DNA of 64,000 nucleotides from an uncultured Christensenella sp. (GTDB lineage: Bacteria > Bacillota_A > Clostridia > Christensenellales > Borkfalkiaceae). Of this stretch, positions 42,368 to 50,286 are shown in pieces. The notes under the pieces are model-generated. The model was not told the DNA's origin and ran no database searches. It saw nothing but the letters and a program-made list of their open reading frames with translations. Position 1 is the stretch's first letter; every line of letters starts with the position of its first letter. Location: positions 1 to 64,000 of the forward strand of contig CAJTTC010000010.1 in NCBI GenBank assembly GCA_910579295.1, written 5' to 3'. The translations under genes were made by a program, and so were the position numbers.

Positions 42368-43372
42368 ATGGGATTACTTGAAGAGATTTTGGCAAAGGCG
42401 GCGGCACGCAAAAAGACCATAGTGCTTTGCGAGGGAGAGGACAAGCGCGTCGTAGAGGCGGCGGCTAAAATCACCAAAGAGGGCATTGCCAAGATAGTTC
42501 TTATCGGCAACAGGGAGGAGTGCGCAAAGGTTGCACCCGACGTCGATCTGACGGGAGTAACGCTCATCGACCCTCTCACGTCCGAAAAGACAGCCGTATA
42601 TGCCGACATACTTTATCAGGCGAGAAAGGCTAAGGGTATGACGGAGGAGCAGGCAAAGGAACAGGCAAAGGACAGGACAATGTTCGGCGCGCTTATGTTA
42701 AAGGCGGGCGACGTAGACGGCTACGTGTCGGGCGCGTGCCATTCGACGGCAAACACGCTTCGCCCCGGCTTGCAGGTAGTTAAAACCGCCCCCGGCATTA
42801 AAACCGTTTCGAGTTGTTTCATAATGATTGCGCCCGCGGGCGAAAACAAATACAATCCCGACGGCGTGGCGGTATTTGCCGACTGCGCTATAAATATCGA
42901 GCCCGACGCTCAACAGCTTGCCGACATTGCGGTGTCCTCGGCAAAGACGGCAAAGGAAATCGCAGGTATAGAGCCGCGCGTTGCAATGCTCTCTTTCTCA
43001 ACCAAGGGTAGCGGCAACGACGACAAATTTTTCAAGTCCGTTCCCAAGATGCAGGAGGCGACGGCGCTTGCGAAGGTTATGTCCCCCGACCTCGCTCTGG
43101 ACGGCGAGTTCCAGTTTGACGCGGCGGTCGCGCCCGAGGTCGGACAGCTTAAAGCTCCCGGCTCCAAGGTTGCGGGGCATGCAAACGTATTCGTATTCCC
43201 CAACATAAACGCGGGCAATATCGGATATAAGATAGCCCAGCGTTTCGGCGGCTATATGGCGATCGGCCCTGTATGTCAGGGCTTTGCAAGACCCTTGAAC
43301 GACCTTTCGAGAGGTTGCAACGTCGAGGATATCGTAGCAACGGTTGCCGTTACCGCTCTGCAAGCGGAGTAA
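42368..43372 (+). CDS. pta: Phosphate acetyltransferase
   Basis: A 334-residue enzyme exchanging acetyl-CoA and phosphate for acetyl phosphate. The short form without the N-terminal P-loop domain of E. coli. Landmarks are VLCEGEDKRVVEAA (about 20-33), DGYVSGACHSTANTLRPGLQV (cut; about 118-137) and FPNINAGNIGYKIAQR near 279. AAGGAG precedes the ATG. With AckA it yields ATP from acetyl-CoA made by pyruvate formate-lyase. Confidence 0.95.
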   Translation: MGLLEEILAKAAARKKTIVLCEGEDKRVVEAAAKITKEGIAKIVLIGNREECAKVAPDVDLTGVTLIDPLTSEKTAVYADILYQARKAKGMTEEQAKEQAKDRTMFGALMLKAGDVDGYVSGACHSTANTLRPGLQVVKTAPGIKTVSSCFIMIAPAGENKYNPDGVAVFADCAINIEPDAQQLADIAVSSAKTAKEIAGIEPRVAMLSFSTKGSGNDDKFFKSVPKMQEATALAKVMSPDLALDGEFQFDAAVAPEVGQLKAPGSKVAGHANVFVFPNINAGNIGYKIAQRFGGYMAIGPVCQGFARPLNDLSRGCNVEDIVATVAVTALQAE

Positions 43373-43431
43373 GGATAACCTCAATATCGAATTACGCATT
43401 TAAAAAAATACAGGTATAAAGGTGAGAAATA

Positions 43432-44622
43432 ATGAAAATTTTAGTAGTCAATGCGGGAAGCTCCTCGCTTAAATATCAGCTTATAGATATGGAAACAGAA
43501 GCCGTGCTTGCAAAGGGCGGCGTTGAAAGAATAGGCATACCGGGCTCGCTGTTAAAGGCAAAGGGCAACGGCAAGGAAAAGGTGTACACGCAGGATATGC
43601 CCAACCACAAGGTGGCAATCGAGCTTGTGCTCTCCGCATTACAGGACGGCGAGATAGGCGTAATCAAGTCAATGAACGAGATAGGCGCTGTCGGTCACAG
43701 GGTCGTTGCGAGCGGCGAGTACTTCAAAAAGCCCACGCTTGTAACTCCCGAAGTTTTAAAGACGCTGGAAAAGACCTTCGAGCTTGCTCCCCTGCACAAT
43801 CCCGCGGCGGCGACGGGCTTAAAGGCGTGCATTGAGGTTATGCCCAAAACTCCCATGGCTCTCGTGTTCGACACGTCTTTCCATCAGACAATGCCCGAAA
43901 AGGCGTATATGTTCGGCATCAGATACGAGGACTATAAGGAATACGGCGTAAGAAAGTACGGCGCGCACGGCACAAGTCACAAGTTCGTGTCGGCGGAAGC
44001 GGCTAAATACCTCGGCAAAAAGCCCGAGCAGCTTAAAATAGTTACCTGCCACCTCGGCAACGGCTCGTCGATTTCGGCTGTCGACGGCGGTATATGCGTA
44101 GATACTTCAATGGGATTTACCCCGCTTGACGGCGTGCTTATGGGTACGCGTTCGGGCTGTATCGACGCGTCTGCGGTGGAGTTCCTTGCAAGGAAGAAGG
44201 GGCTCAGCCACGCCGACGCCGTTACCTATCTCAACAAGCAGTGCGGCGTCGCGGGCATTTCGGGCGTTTCCTCCGATTTCAGAGATTTGGACAACGGAGC
44301 TAAGGAGGGCAACGCAAGGTGCGCGCTCGCTCTCGATATGTTCAACTATCAGACCAAGAAGTTCGTCGGCGCGTATGCCGCTGCTATGGGCGGGCTCGAC
44401 TGCATAGTGTTCACCGCAGGCATCGGCGAAAACACTCCCCACATTCGCGAGGGTGTGTGCGAGGGGCTCGAATTCCTCGGCGTACAGCTTGACAAGGCGG
44501 AAAACGCAAAGAGGGTTGACGGCATTCACGACGTCTCCGCTAAGGGCAGTAAGGTAAAAGTGCTTGTAATACCCACCAATGAAGAGCTTGTAATCGCGCG
44601 CGAAACCGCCGCTCTCTTATAA
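43432..44622 (+). CDS. ackA: Acetate kinase
   Basis: A 396-residue ASKHA-fold kinase forming acetate and ATP from acetyl phosphate. The N-terminal signature is VVNAGSSSLKYQLID (about 4-18); GHRVVASGE, VFDTSFHQTMP (about 145-155) and HLGNGSSISA (about 205-214) line the active site. It follows pta by 59 nt with an AAAGGTGAG ribosome site. The pair is the usual energy-yielding end of mixed-acid fermentation. Confidence 0.96.
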   Translation: MKILVVNAGSSSLKYQLIDMETEAVLAKGGVERIGIPGSLLKAKGNGKEKVYTQDMPNHKVAIELVLSALQDGEIGVIKSMNEIGAVGHRVVASGEYFKKPTLVTPEVLKTLEKTFELAPLHNPAAATGLKACIEVMPKTPMALVFDTSFHQTMPEKAYMFGIRYEDYKEYGVRKYGAHGTSHKFVSAEAAKYLGKKPEQLKIVTCHLGNGSSISAVDGGICVDTSMGFTPLDGVLMGTRSGCIDASAVEFLARKKGLSHADAVTYLNKQCGVAGISGVSSDFRDLDNGAKEGNARCALALDMFNYQTKKFVGAYAAAMGGLDCIVFTAGIGENTPHIREGVCEGLEFLGVQLDKAENAKRVDGIHDVSAKGSKVKVLVIPTNEELVIARETAALL

Positions 44623-44711
44623 AATTGATTTTTAGCCCGTAATAAGGGAAGAAAGTCCTGAAACAGGGCGGAGCACGATATAATTTTTCCGTTAATTGCT
44701 CATAAAATGAG

Positions 44712-44741
44712 TTGACAAACAGCAATAAGGTATACTATAAT
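44712..44741 (+). promoter_or_regulatory. yceD-rpmF promoter
   Basis: TTGACA (44712-44717), an 18-bp spacer and TATAAT (44736-44741), 20 nt before the yceD-like start. Confidence 0.7.
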
Positions 44742-44760
44742 CTTATAGTCGGCTTAGGAT

Positions 44761-45153
44761 ATGATTTTAGAGATAAAAAAGCTAATGGCAAGGGCTGCGT
44801 ATACAGGCGAGTTTTCGTTTGAGTATCAGCCGCCGCAGGACAGTATGCTCATTCCGCTTTGTCGCTTTAAGGGCGGCGTAAAGGTGAGCGGAAGCTACGA
44901 AATATTCGAGGATGACGAGGTAGAGGTAAAGCTCGCCGTCGCTTACGTAATAGTCGGTCAGTGCAGTTATTGCCTTGCGGACGCGGAAAAATCAATAGAG
45001 AGTTCCGCAGAGGTGCTGTACGTAACGGATAAAGACGATAGAGATAACTACGTGTACGACGGCAACCGCCTTGATCTATCAGCGGCAGTAAACGACCTTG
45101 TGCTTTTCAGTCAACCCGGCGTTTTGCTTTGCAAAGAGGACTGTAAAGGCTAA
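44761..45153 (+). CDS. yceD: DUF177/YceD family protein
   Basis: A 130-residue protein of the YceD/DUF177 family, which almost always precedes rpmF and is thought to act in 23S rRNA or ribosome processing (its plant homologue affects 23S rRNA). Conserved cysteines appear as QCSYCLAD (about 65) and LLCKEDCKG at the C-terminus. It lies 35 nt upstream of rpmF. The leader is very short and the ribosome site poor. Confidence 0.88.
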   Translation: MILEIKKLMARAAYTGEFSFEYQPPQDSMLIPLCRFKGGVKVSGSYEIFEDDEVEVKLAVAYVIVGQCSYCLADAEKSIESSAEVLYVTDKDDRDNYVYDGNRLDLSAAVNDLVLFSQPGVLLCKEDCKG

Positions 45154-45188
45154 TAGAGATTTAAGAAAATATTGAGAGGTGAAAGATA

Positions 45189-45377
45189 ATGGCAGTACCC
45201 AAGGGAAAACAGTCAAAGAGCAGGACGAATAAGAGATTTGCAAACTACAAGGCTACGGCTCCTACGCTTGTAGAGTGCCCTCATTGTCACGAGCTTATGC
45301 AGGCGCACCGTGTTTGCGGCAACTGCGGCTACTACGATAAAGTCGAAGTCGTTGCTCAGGCAGACGCTAAGAAATAA
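45189..45377 (+). CDS. rpmF: 50S ribosomal protein L32
   Basis: A 62-residue zinc-ribbon ribosomal protein. It starts MAVPKGKQSKSRTNKRF, and the four zinc cysteines are CPHC and CGNC (about 30-49), so this is the C+ form. AGAGGTGAAAG precedes the ATG. Followed by a strong terminator. Confidence 0.96.
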   Translation: MAVPKGKQSKSRTNKRFANYKATAPTLVECPHCHELMQAHRVCGNCGYYDKVEVVAQADAKK

Positions 45378-45440
45378 TCAGTCTTTAACAACAGGGCGGC
45401 TTTTATCGGCTGTCCGTAGTTTTGAACTCTAAATTTAACA

Positions 45441-45466
45441 AAAGGCGGGCTTTTGCCCGCCTTTTT
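45441..45466 (+). terminator. rpmF terminator
   Basis: AAAGGCGGGC (45441-45450) pairs with GCCCGCCTTT (45455-45464), ending in a T-run. Confidence 0.85.
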
Positions 45467-45647
45467 GTAGTTAAAGCGATATTGAAAATTAAAATTACAT
45501 AACGCAACCGCAGGTTTGTATATATCGCTTCTCTCATAAAATCAGTAGAAAATTTAAATTAATTCCGTAACACTTAGTCGGTTGCGGGATATTTTTATGC
45601 GTAGGGCGCGCTTACCTTTATTTACCGCTATTTGTCTTAACAATTTC
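45467..45647. other. Non-coding gap with interlocking inverted repeats
   Basis: No gene seen. AAGCGATAT (45474-45482) is complementary to ATATCGCTT (45522-45530), and CGCAACCG (45503-45510), lying inside the first pair, is complementary to CGGTTGCG (45579-45586) outside it, a pseudoknot-like layout. No clear promoter precedes it, so an RNA is only possible. Confidence 0.3.
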
Positions 45648-45676
45648 TTTACAATCGCGGCAGCCAATGATATAAT
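45648..45676 (+). promoter_or_regulatory. nfnAB promoter
   Basis: TTTACA (45648-45653), 17 bp and TATAAT (45671-45676). Confidence 0.7.
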
Positions 45677-45699
45677 ATAGAATAAAGGAGTGTATAAAA

Positions 45700-46542
45700 A
45701 TGTATAAAATCGTTAAAAAACGCGTCTTAAATCCCACCGTTACGATGATGGATATTCTCGCGCCTATGGTAGCAAAAAAGGCTCAGGCGGGGCAGTTCAT
45801 TATTTTGAGAGTAGACGAAAACGGCGAGAGAATACCGCTTACCGTGGCGGGATATGACAGAGAGATGGGCACGGTCAAGATAATTTTTCAGATTGTCGGC
45901 GGCACGACTATGCGTTTAAACGCCAAAAACGAGGGTGAATATATATGTGATTTCGTAGGGCCTTTGGGCTGCGCCACGAGGACGGACGGCATTAAAAAGG
46001 TGTGTATAGTCGGCGGCGGCGTGGGTTGCGCTATTGCCCTTCCCGTGGCTCAGCGCTTTAAGGAGCTCGGGTGCGAGGTACACTCCATAATAGGTTTCAG
46101 AAATAAGGATTTACTTATATTGGAGGACGAGTTTAAGGCGTGCTCCGACAAGCTGACGGTAATGACGGACGACGGCAGCTACGGCAGACAGGGCGTAGTC
46201 ACCGTTCCTTTAAAGGAAGAGATAGAGGCGGGCGAGAAGTTCGACGAGGTTATAACCATAGGGCCGCTCATAATGATGAAATTCGTTGTCGCTACGACAA
46301 AGCCCTACGGCATACCCACGACCGTATCTATGAACCCCATAATGATAGACGGCACGGGAATGTGCGGCGGCTGTCGGTTGACCGTCGGCGGGCAGACAAA
46401 GTTTGCATGCGTCGACGGGCCTGACTTCAACGGCTTCGAGGTGGACTTCGACGAGGCGATGACCCGCGCTTCCGCATATGCAGATTTCGAGCGCCGCGAG
46501 AGAGAGGCGTGCTGTAACCTTTTGAACAAGGAGATAAAGTAA
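45700..46542 (+). CDS. nfnA: NfnA: FAD/NAD-binding subunit of bifurcating ferredoxin:NADP oxidoreductase
   Basis: A 280-residue subunit of the dihydroorotate-dehydrogenase-like electron-transfer family. The FAD domain is N-terminal (about 1-100), the NAD-binding motif is IVGGGVGCAIALP (about 104-116), and a 2Fe-2S site is formed by MCGGCRLTVGG and FACVDGPDF (about 221-245). Paired with the GltA-like subunit, it forms NfnAB, which couples ferredoxin and NADH oxidation to NADP reduction in anaerobes. The alternative is a stand-alone glutamate synthase-type pair; the order and immediate adjacency favour Nfn. AAAGGAG precedes the ATG. Confidence 0.88.
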   Translation: MYKIVKKRVLNPTVTMMDILAPMVAKKAQAGQFIILRVDENGERIPLTVAGYDREMGTVKIIFQIVGGTTMRLNAKNEGEYICDFVGPLGCATRTDGIKKVCIVGGGVGCAIALPVAQRFKELGCEVHSIIGFRNKDLLILEDEFKACSDKLTVMTDDGSYGRQGVVTVPLKEEIEAGEKFDEVITIGPLIMMKFVVATTKPYGIPTTVSMNPIMIDGTGMCGGCRLTVGGQTKFACVDGPDFNGFEVDFDEAMTRASAYADFERREREACCNLLNKEIK

Positions 46543-47955
46543 ATGGCAATCAATCCTAAGAAAAACGAAATGCCCGTGCAGGAGGCAAAGACGCGCGCCC
46601 GCAATTTTAAAGAGGTTGCGCTCGGCTACACTCCCGAAATTGCCGTTGCCGAGGCTGACAGATGTTTAAACTGTAAAAATAAGCCGTGCGTGAGCGGTTG
46701 CCCCGTTAATGTCGAAATCCCGTCGTTCATAACAAAGGTTAAGGAGGGCGATTTTGAGGGCGCGTATGCGATTATCTCCCAAAGCTCTTCGCTTCCCGCG
46801 GTGTGCGGCAGAGTGTGCCCGCAGGAAACCCAGTGCGAAAGTAAGTGCACGCTCGGAATTAAGTTCGAGCCCGTCGGCATAGGCAGGCTTGAAAGGTTCG
46901 TCGCGGACTATCATAACGGGCACAGTCACGGCGAAATTGCCTTACCCGCGTCAAACGGTCACAGGGTGGCGGTAGTCGGCTCCGGACCTTCGGGTTTGAC
47001 TTGCGCGGGCGACCTTGCCAAAAAGGGCTATAAAGTAACCGTATTCGAGGCGCTCCACCTTGCGGGCGGCGTGCTTGTGTACGGCATACCCGAATTCAGA
47101 TTGCCGAAGTCCATAGTGCAGAAAGAGGTGGAAACGCTGAAAAAATACGGCGTGGACGTCGAAACAAACGTCGTCGTCGGCAAGACTATCACCATTGACG
47201 AGCTGTTCGAGGACGGCTATGAGGCGGTGTTTGTCGGAAGCGGCGCGGGCTTGCCCCGATTTATGGGTATCCCCGGCGAAAGCTTAAAGGGCGTATATTC
47301 GGCTAACGAATTTCTGACCCGAAGCAATCTGATGAAGGCGTATAAGGAGGACAGCCGTACGCCCATACTTCGCGGCAGAAACGTGGCGGTTGTAGGCGGC
47401 GGCAACGTCGCAATGGACGCGGCGCGCACGGCGTTGAGGTTGGGCGCGGACAACGTATACATAGTTTACCGCCGCTCTATGGACGAGCTTCCCGCAAGAA
47501 AAGAAGAGGTTGAGCACGCTCGGGAAGAGGGCATCAAGTTTGAAATTTTGCGCAACCCCGTAGAGCTCATCGGCTATAACAATCCCGCGGACAGGCGCGA
47601 CCCCAAAAACGGAAGCGTAGTCGGAATGAAAGTTATCAAGTGCGAGCTGGGCGAGCCCGACGAAAAGGGCAGGCGCAGACCCGTAGAGGTAAAAGGGAGC
47701 GAGTACGTAATCGACGTCGACTGCGTGATTATGTCTATCGGCACGAGCCCCAACCCGCTCATTAAAAACACAACGGCGGGCTTGGAAGTCAACAGGCACG
47801 GCGGCATAATCGTCGAGGAGGAAACGGGCAAGACCTCTAAGGACGGCGTGTATGCGGGCGGCGACGCCGTTACGGGCGCGGCTACGGTTATACTTGCAAT
47901 GGGAGCAGGCAAAACTGCGGCAAAGGCAATCGACGAATATCTTTGCAAAAAATAG
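46543..47955 (+). CDS. nfnB: NfnB: NADPH-binding subunit (GltA/GltD-like)
   Basis: A 470-residue flavoprotein of the small glutamate synthase subunit family. Two N-terminal 4Fe-4S sites come from CLNCKNKPCVSGCPV (about 42-56) and CGRVCPQETQCESKC (about 88-102). The FAD motif GSGPSGLTCAGDLAKKG (about 147-163) and NADP motif VVGGGNVAMDAARTALRLG (about 284-302) follow. Its start is immediately after the nfnA stop. Together they would produce NADPH from fermentation electrons. Confidence 0.9.
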   Translation: MAINPKKNEMPVQEAKTRARNFKEVALGYTPEIAVAEADRCLNCKNKPCVSGCPVNVEIPSFITKVKEGDFEGAYAIISQSSSLPAVCGRVCPQETQCESKCTLGIKFEPVGIGRLERFVADYHNGHSHGEIALPASNGHRVAVVGSGPSGLTCAGDLAKKGYKVTVFEALHLAGGVLVYGIPEFRLPKSIVQKEVETLKKYGVDVETNVVVGKTITIDELFEDGYEAVFVGSGAGLPRFMGIPGESLKGVYSANEFLTRSNLMKAYKEDSRTPILRGRNVAVVGGGNVAMDAARTALRLGADNVYIVYRRSMDELPARKEEVEHAREEGIKFEILRNPVELIGYNNPADRRDPKNGSVVGMKVIKCELGEPDEKGRRRPVEVKGSEYVIDVDCVIMSIGTSPNPLIKNTTAGLEVNRHGGIIVEEETGKTSKDGVYAGGDAVTGAATVILAMGAGKTAAKAIDEYLCKK

Positions 47956-47974
47956 GCATATTAAAGGTATGATT

Positions 47975-48379
47975 ATGGAAGTAGAGCTTGAAAAACTGAC
48001 GGACTACGCGCAGAGCGTAAACGTTTATAACGAAGGTGAGCATTCGGTTTATACGGTAGGCGAAGATAAATTCAACGAAATTTGCGCAAGGTGGAACGCA
48101 ATGCTTGACGGCGCGCACATAATGCCCGCGTTCGGTGTAAGTCTGCACGCGCAAACGGTAAAGGAGTTGAAGCGCGGCGTTTGGGCGGAGTTTGTTTTCG
48201 GACAGGAATATTGGTCAAACGGAATGCCTTACGAAAAATTGCTTGTAAGCGTTAAGCCCGATTGGTGCGGCTTTAATATTGTAAGGTACACCGCCGAGCG
48301 CGGCTATGACGGCAGGTGCTTCTATTACGATTTGGTCGGCAAAAATATGTCCGATTTTTACAATACAATAATTAAATAA
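47975..48379 (+). CDS. Hypothetical cytosolic protein
   Basis: A 134-residue soluble protein, not recognised. Acidic N-terminal half and an aromatic-rich C-terminal half (FGQEYWSNGMPYEKLL, VRYTAERGYDG). No signal peptide or membrane segment. The start at 47975 has AAAGG 8 nt upstream; an ATG at 47969 is too close to it. It may be co-transcribed with nfnAB (gap 19 nt) and ends in a shared terminator. Confidence 0.6.
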   Translation: MEVELEKLTDYAQSVNVYNEGEHSVYTVGEDKFNEICARWNAMLDGAHIMPAFGVSLHAQTVKELKRGVWAEFVFGQEYWSNGMPYEKLLVSVKPDWCGFNIVRYTAERGYDGRCFYYDLVGKNMSDFYNTIIK

Positions 48380-48382
48380 CCA

Positions 48383-48410
48383 AAGGCGCGGTTTTCAACC
48401 GCGCCTTATT
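48383..48410. terminator. Bidirectional terminator
   Basis: AAGGCGCGGTT (48383-48393) pairs with AACCGCGCCTT (48397-48407) between converging genes. Confidence 0.75.
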
Positions 48411-48690
48411 AGTCTTCGCTTATAATTTTTTGTACGTCAATTCCTATTCTTATGCATAGGTTAAGCATTTTCAAACACATTTCGTAAAATTTATCCTCGT
48501 AATAATTTTCCACTTTAACGGCGTATTCGTCGATAATTTTAAATTGCTCTTCCGAAAATTTTTCCTTTAAGTTTTTTCTGCTTTCCAGCATTGTTTTAAG
48601 ATAGCCGACTTCATCAGCTTTTCTTATTTCGTCTTGCCATTTTTCAAAATACGCGCCCTCAATCAAGCCAAAAATAGTTGAATTTTCCAT
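48409..48690 (-). CDS. Small helical protein of unknown function
   Basis: A 93-residue, mostly helical, charged protein with a possible coiled coil (about 30-75) and a C-terminal segment NLCIRIGIDVQKII. Faint resemblance to small clostridial helical proteins of the DUF6809 kind, not certain. AAGGAAGGAC precedes the ATG on its strand. Expressed from a perfect consensus promoter covered by palindromic operators and divergent from two XRE regulator genes, so it is probably under their control. Sequence here is clearly more AT-rich than the flanks. Confidence 0.6.
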   Translation of the reverse strand: MENSTIFGLIEGAYFEKWQDEIRKADEVGYLKTMLESRKNLKEKFSEEQFKIIDEYAVKVENYYEDKFYEMCLKMLNLCIRIGIDVQKIISED

Positions 48691-48705
48691 AAAGTCCTTC
48701 CTTGT

Positions 48706-48761
48706 TAGTCATTATGACTATATTATATGGGTCAATTTGACTCATGTCAAGTCAAATTGAC
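48706..48761. promoter_or_regulatory. Consensus promoter with three palindromic operators
   Basis: Minus-strand TTGACA (48750-48745), exactly 17 bp and TATAAT (48733-48728 by complement, within 48722-48733) drive the small protein gene. Three related palindromes lie across it: TAGTCATTATGACTA (48706-48720), GTCAATTTGAC (48731-48741) in the spacer, and GTCAAATTGAC (48751-48761). The shared core is GTCAWWWTGAC or a shorter form of it. This is the arrangement expected for autoregulated XRE repressor operators. Confidence 0.7.
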
Positions 48762-48816
48762 TAGCTATTGTTAAAATTAGAGTATGCAATCAAATGGAAA
48801 CGAAAAAAATTATATA

Positions 48817-49011
48817 ATGATTTTTGCAAATCGTTTAAAAGAATTGAGAAATGAAGCTAAGTTAAGCAGGGACGAGGTTGCACAAAAATTAGGGGTAGCT
48901 TTAAGCACGTATGCAAATTGGGAACAAGGTAGAAGATGCCCTAATGTTTATGAGATTTATAAAATTATAGAAATTTTTGAAATTGAAGCGAATGAATTGT
49001 TTGAGATTTAA
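48817..49011 (+). CDS. Small XRE-family regulator
   Basis: A 64-residue Cro/CI-type DNA-binding protein (76 residues if the ATG at 48784 is used). The helix-turn-helix is ANRLKELRNEAKLSRDEVAQ (cut) followed by LGVALSTYANWEQGRRCPN. It ends in ELFEI, so it is a bare DNA-binding domain. Neither candidate start has a clear ribosome site. It is the likely repressor acting on the three palindromes between it and the divergent gene. AT-rich, unlike neighbours. Confidence 0.75.
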   Translation: MIFANRLKELRNEAKLSRDEVAQKLGVALSTYANWEQGRRCPNVYEIYKIIEIFEIEANELFEI

Positions 49012-49028
49012 ACGAACAATATTATTAA

Positions 49029-49232
49029 ATGAAAATTTTTGCAGAAAGATTAAAAGAATTGAGAATAGCAAAAAAGCTTAGTCAAAGAGGGTTAGCGGCG
49101 CAAACGCAAATTAGTCCGTCTGCAATAAAGCAGTGGGAGAACGAAAGCCGAGTGCCCAATGCGGAGGCTGTTGTAACTTTGGCTAAATTTTTTGGCGTAA
49201 GCGCAGACTATTTATTAGGATTAGAAGATTAA
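49029..49232 (+). CDS. Second small XRE-family regulator
   Basis: A 67-residue Cro/CI-type helix-turn-helix protein (FAERLKELRIAKKLSQRGLA, cut; then ISPSAIKQWENESRVPNAEA), ending in the ADYLLGLED motif common in Firmicutes phage-type repressors. It lies 17 nt after the first XRE gene, also without a clear ribosome site. Two tandem regulators beside one small protein may form a switch or toxin-antitoxin-like unit; only the layout supports this. Confidence 0.78.
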   Translation: MKIFAERLKELRIAKKLSQRGLAAQTQISPSAIKQWENESRVPNAEAVVTLAKFFGVSADYLLGLED

Positions 49233-49300
49233 TACCCGCAACCTTGGCTTCCCCCTTCCAAATGGGAAAGCAAGGGTTAGTATTATTCCAAAAAAAATAA

Positions 49301-49333
49301 AATTCCCGCGCACGCAGTGCGCGGGAATTATTG
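49301..49333. terminator. Bidirectional terminator after XRE pair
   Basis: Perfect 13-bp stem AATTCCCGCGCAC (49301-49313) and its complement (49317-49329), with A-rich and T-rich flanks. Confidence 0.8.
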
Positions 49334-49335
49334 TT

Positions 49336-49584
49336 TCAAATTGAATTTTTATATGCTTCGATAGCTTTTGAAAGTTGGTCGGGACAGGAAGTGCCGTTTT
49401 TGCACAGCGTGCCCTTTAAAACCGAGGCAATCTCGTCAATATCTCTGCCCTCGCACAGCTTGGCAACGCCCTGTAAATTGCCGCGGCAACCGCCCTCGAA
49501 GCTGAGGGAGTGCATTCTGTTGTTTTCGTCAACCTCGAATTGGATTGTGCGCGAGCACGTTCCGCTTGTCTTATAAGTAAACAT
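49336..49584 (-). CDS. TSCPD domain protein
   Basis: An 82-residue protein consisting of one TSCPD domain, named for its GTSCPDQL motif (about 66-73), with further conserved Cys in GTCSRTI and GGCRGN. The domain also forms the C-terminus of some class II ribonucleotide reductases; the stand-alone clostridial form has no known role. It lies 9 nt after the DUF4364 gene on the same strand. Confidence 0.82.
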   Translation of the reverse strand: MFTYKTSGTCSRTIQFEVDENNRMHSLSFEGGCRGNLQGVAKLCEGRDIDEIASVLKGTLCKNGTSCPDQLSKAIEAYKNSI

Positions 49585-49593
49585 ATTTCACCT

Positions 49594-50130
49594 TTAATCG
49601 CACAGATTTTCGTAAATAACCGAATAGACGTCGGCGGCTTTTTCTTCCCACTTCTTATAAATCTTGTTGGCGGTCTTTCTGTCGGGAACGACAAATTTAA
49701 GCTCAAGCATAGGCTGAACGGGCGCAAGAATTTTCAAAAAAACCGTATACGTGCCGTCCTTGTTCAGGTAGTAATCCGATTGACATTCCTGCCTGTTCTT
49801 ATATTTCGCGCTGTTCATCTTAACGAACCGTGAAATTTCCTCGCGCATGCTCTTGGGAATATTTATGTAAAAGTTGGCAAGCGTCTCTCTGCCGTCGGTA
49901 GTAATCGAATAGAGGGGGTCTTCGTCGCTGCTCACAACGTAAATAAAATTATCGTCAATGAGTTTGTGTATGACGTTTACGCAGTCCATATACCCCATCC
50001 AATCGTTGGACGTGGAGCACATATCGACGATAGTCCGCTCCGAAAGCGCGCTTTCCATCTTGTCGAAAACGAATAAAATTATTAATTTGTTGGTAGATGT
50101 TTCCGCAGATTTAATCATAACGCGCCGCAA
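49594..50130 (-). CDS. DUF4364 family winged-helix protein
   Basis: A 178-residue protein matching the DUF4364 family: an N-terminal winged-helix-like domain (NKLIILFVFDKM, then IHKLIDDNFIYV and YSITTDGRETL; about 14-85) and a beta-rich C-terminal domain. Likely a DNA-binding regulator, unproved. The start is TTG at 50130 with AAGGGC 7 nt upstream; ATG at 50118 is the alternative. Same orientation as the TSCPD gene, probably one operon. Confidence 0.78.
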   Translation of the reverse strand: MRRVMIKSAETSTNKLIILFVFDKMESALSERTIVDMCSTSNDWMGYMDCVNVIHKLIDDNFIYVVSSDEDPLYSITTDGRETLANFYINIPKSMREEISRFVKMNSAKYKNRQECQSDYYLNKDGTYTVFLKILAPVQPMLELKFVVPDRKTANKIYKKWEEKAADVYSVIYENLCD

Positions 50131-50286
50131 AAAATTGCCCTTGTAATAAAATGCTTATTAATTATAACTAATATTGCAATTAAAATCAAGATATTTATGC
50201 GAAAAATATTTTATTTTGTTTTAATTTGTGATATAATGCGTTTGCGGTGGCAAAAAACACCGCTAAAATGAACATACGGTGAATAA

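Noticed and set aside
44623..44711. Short GTCCTG/CAGGGC hairpin as ackA terminator
   Set aside because: Stem is imperfect and no T-run follows.
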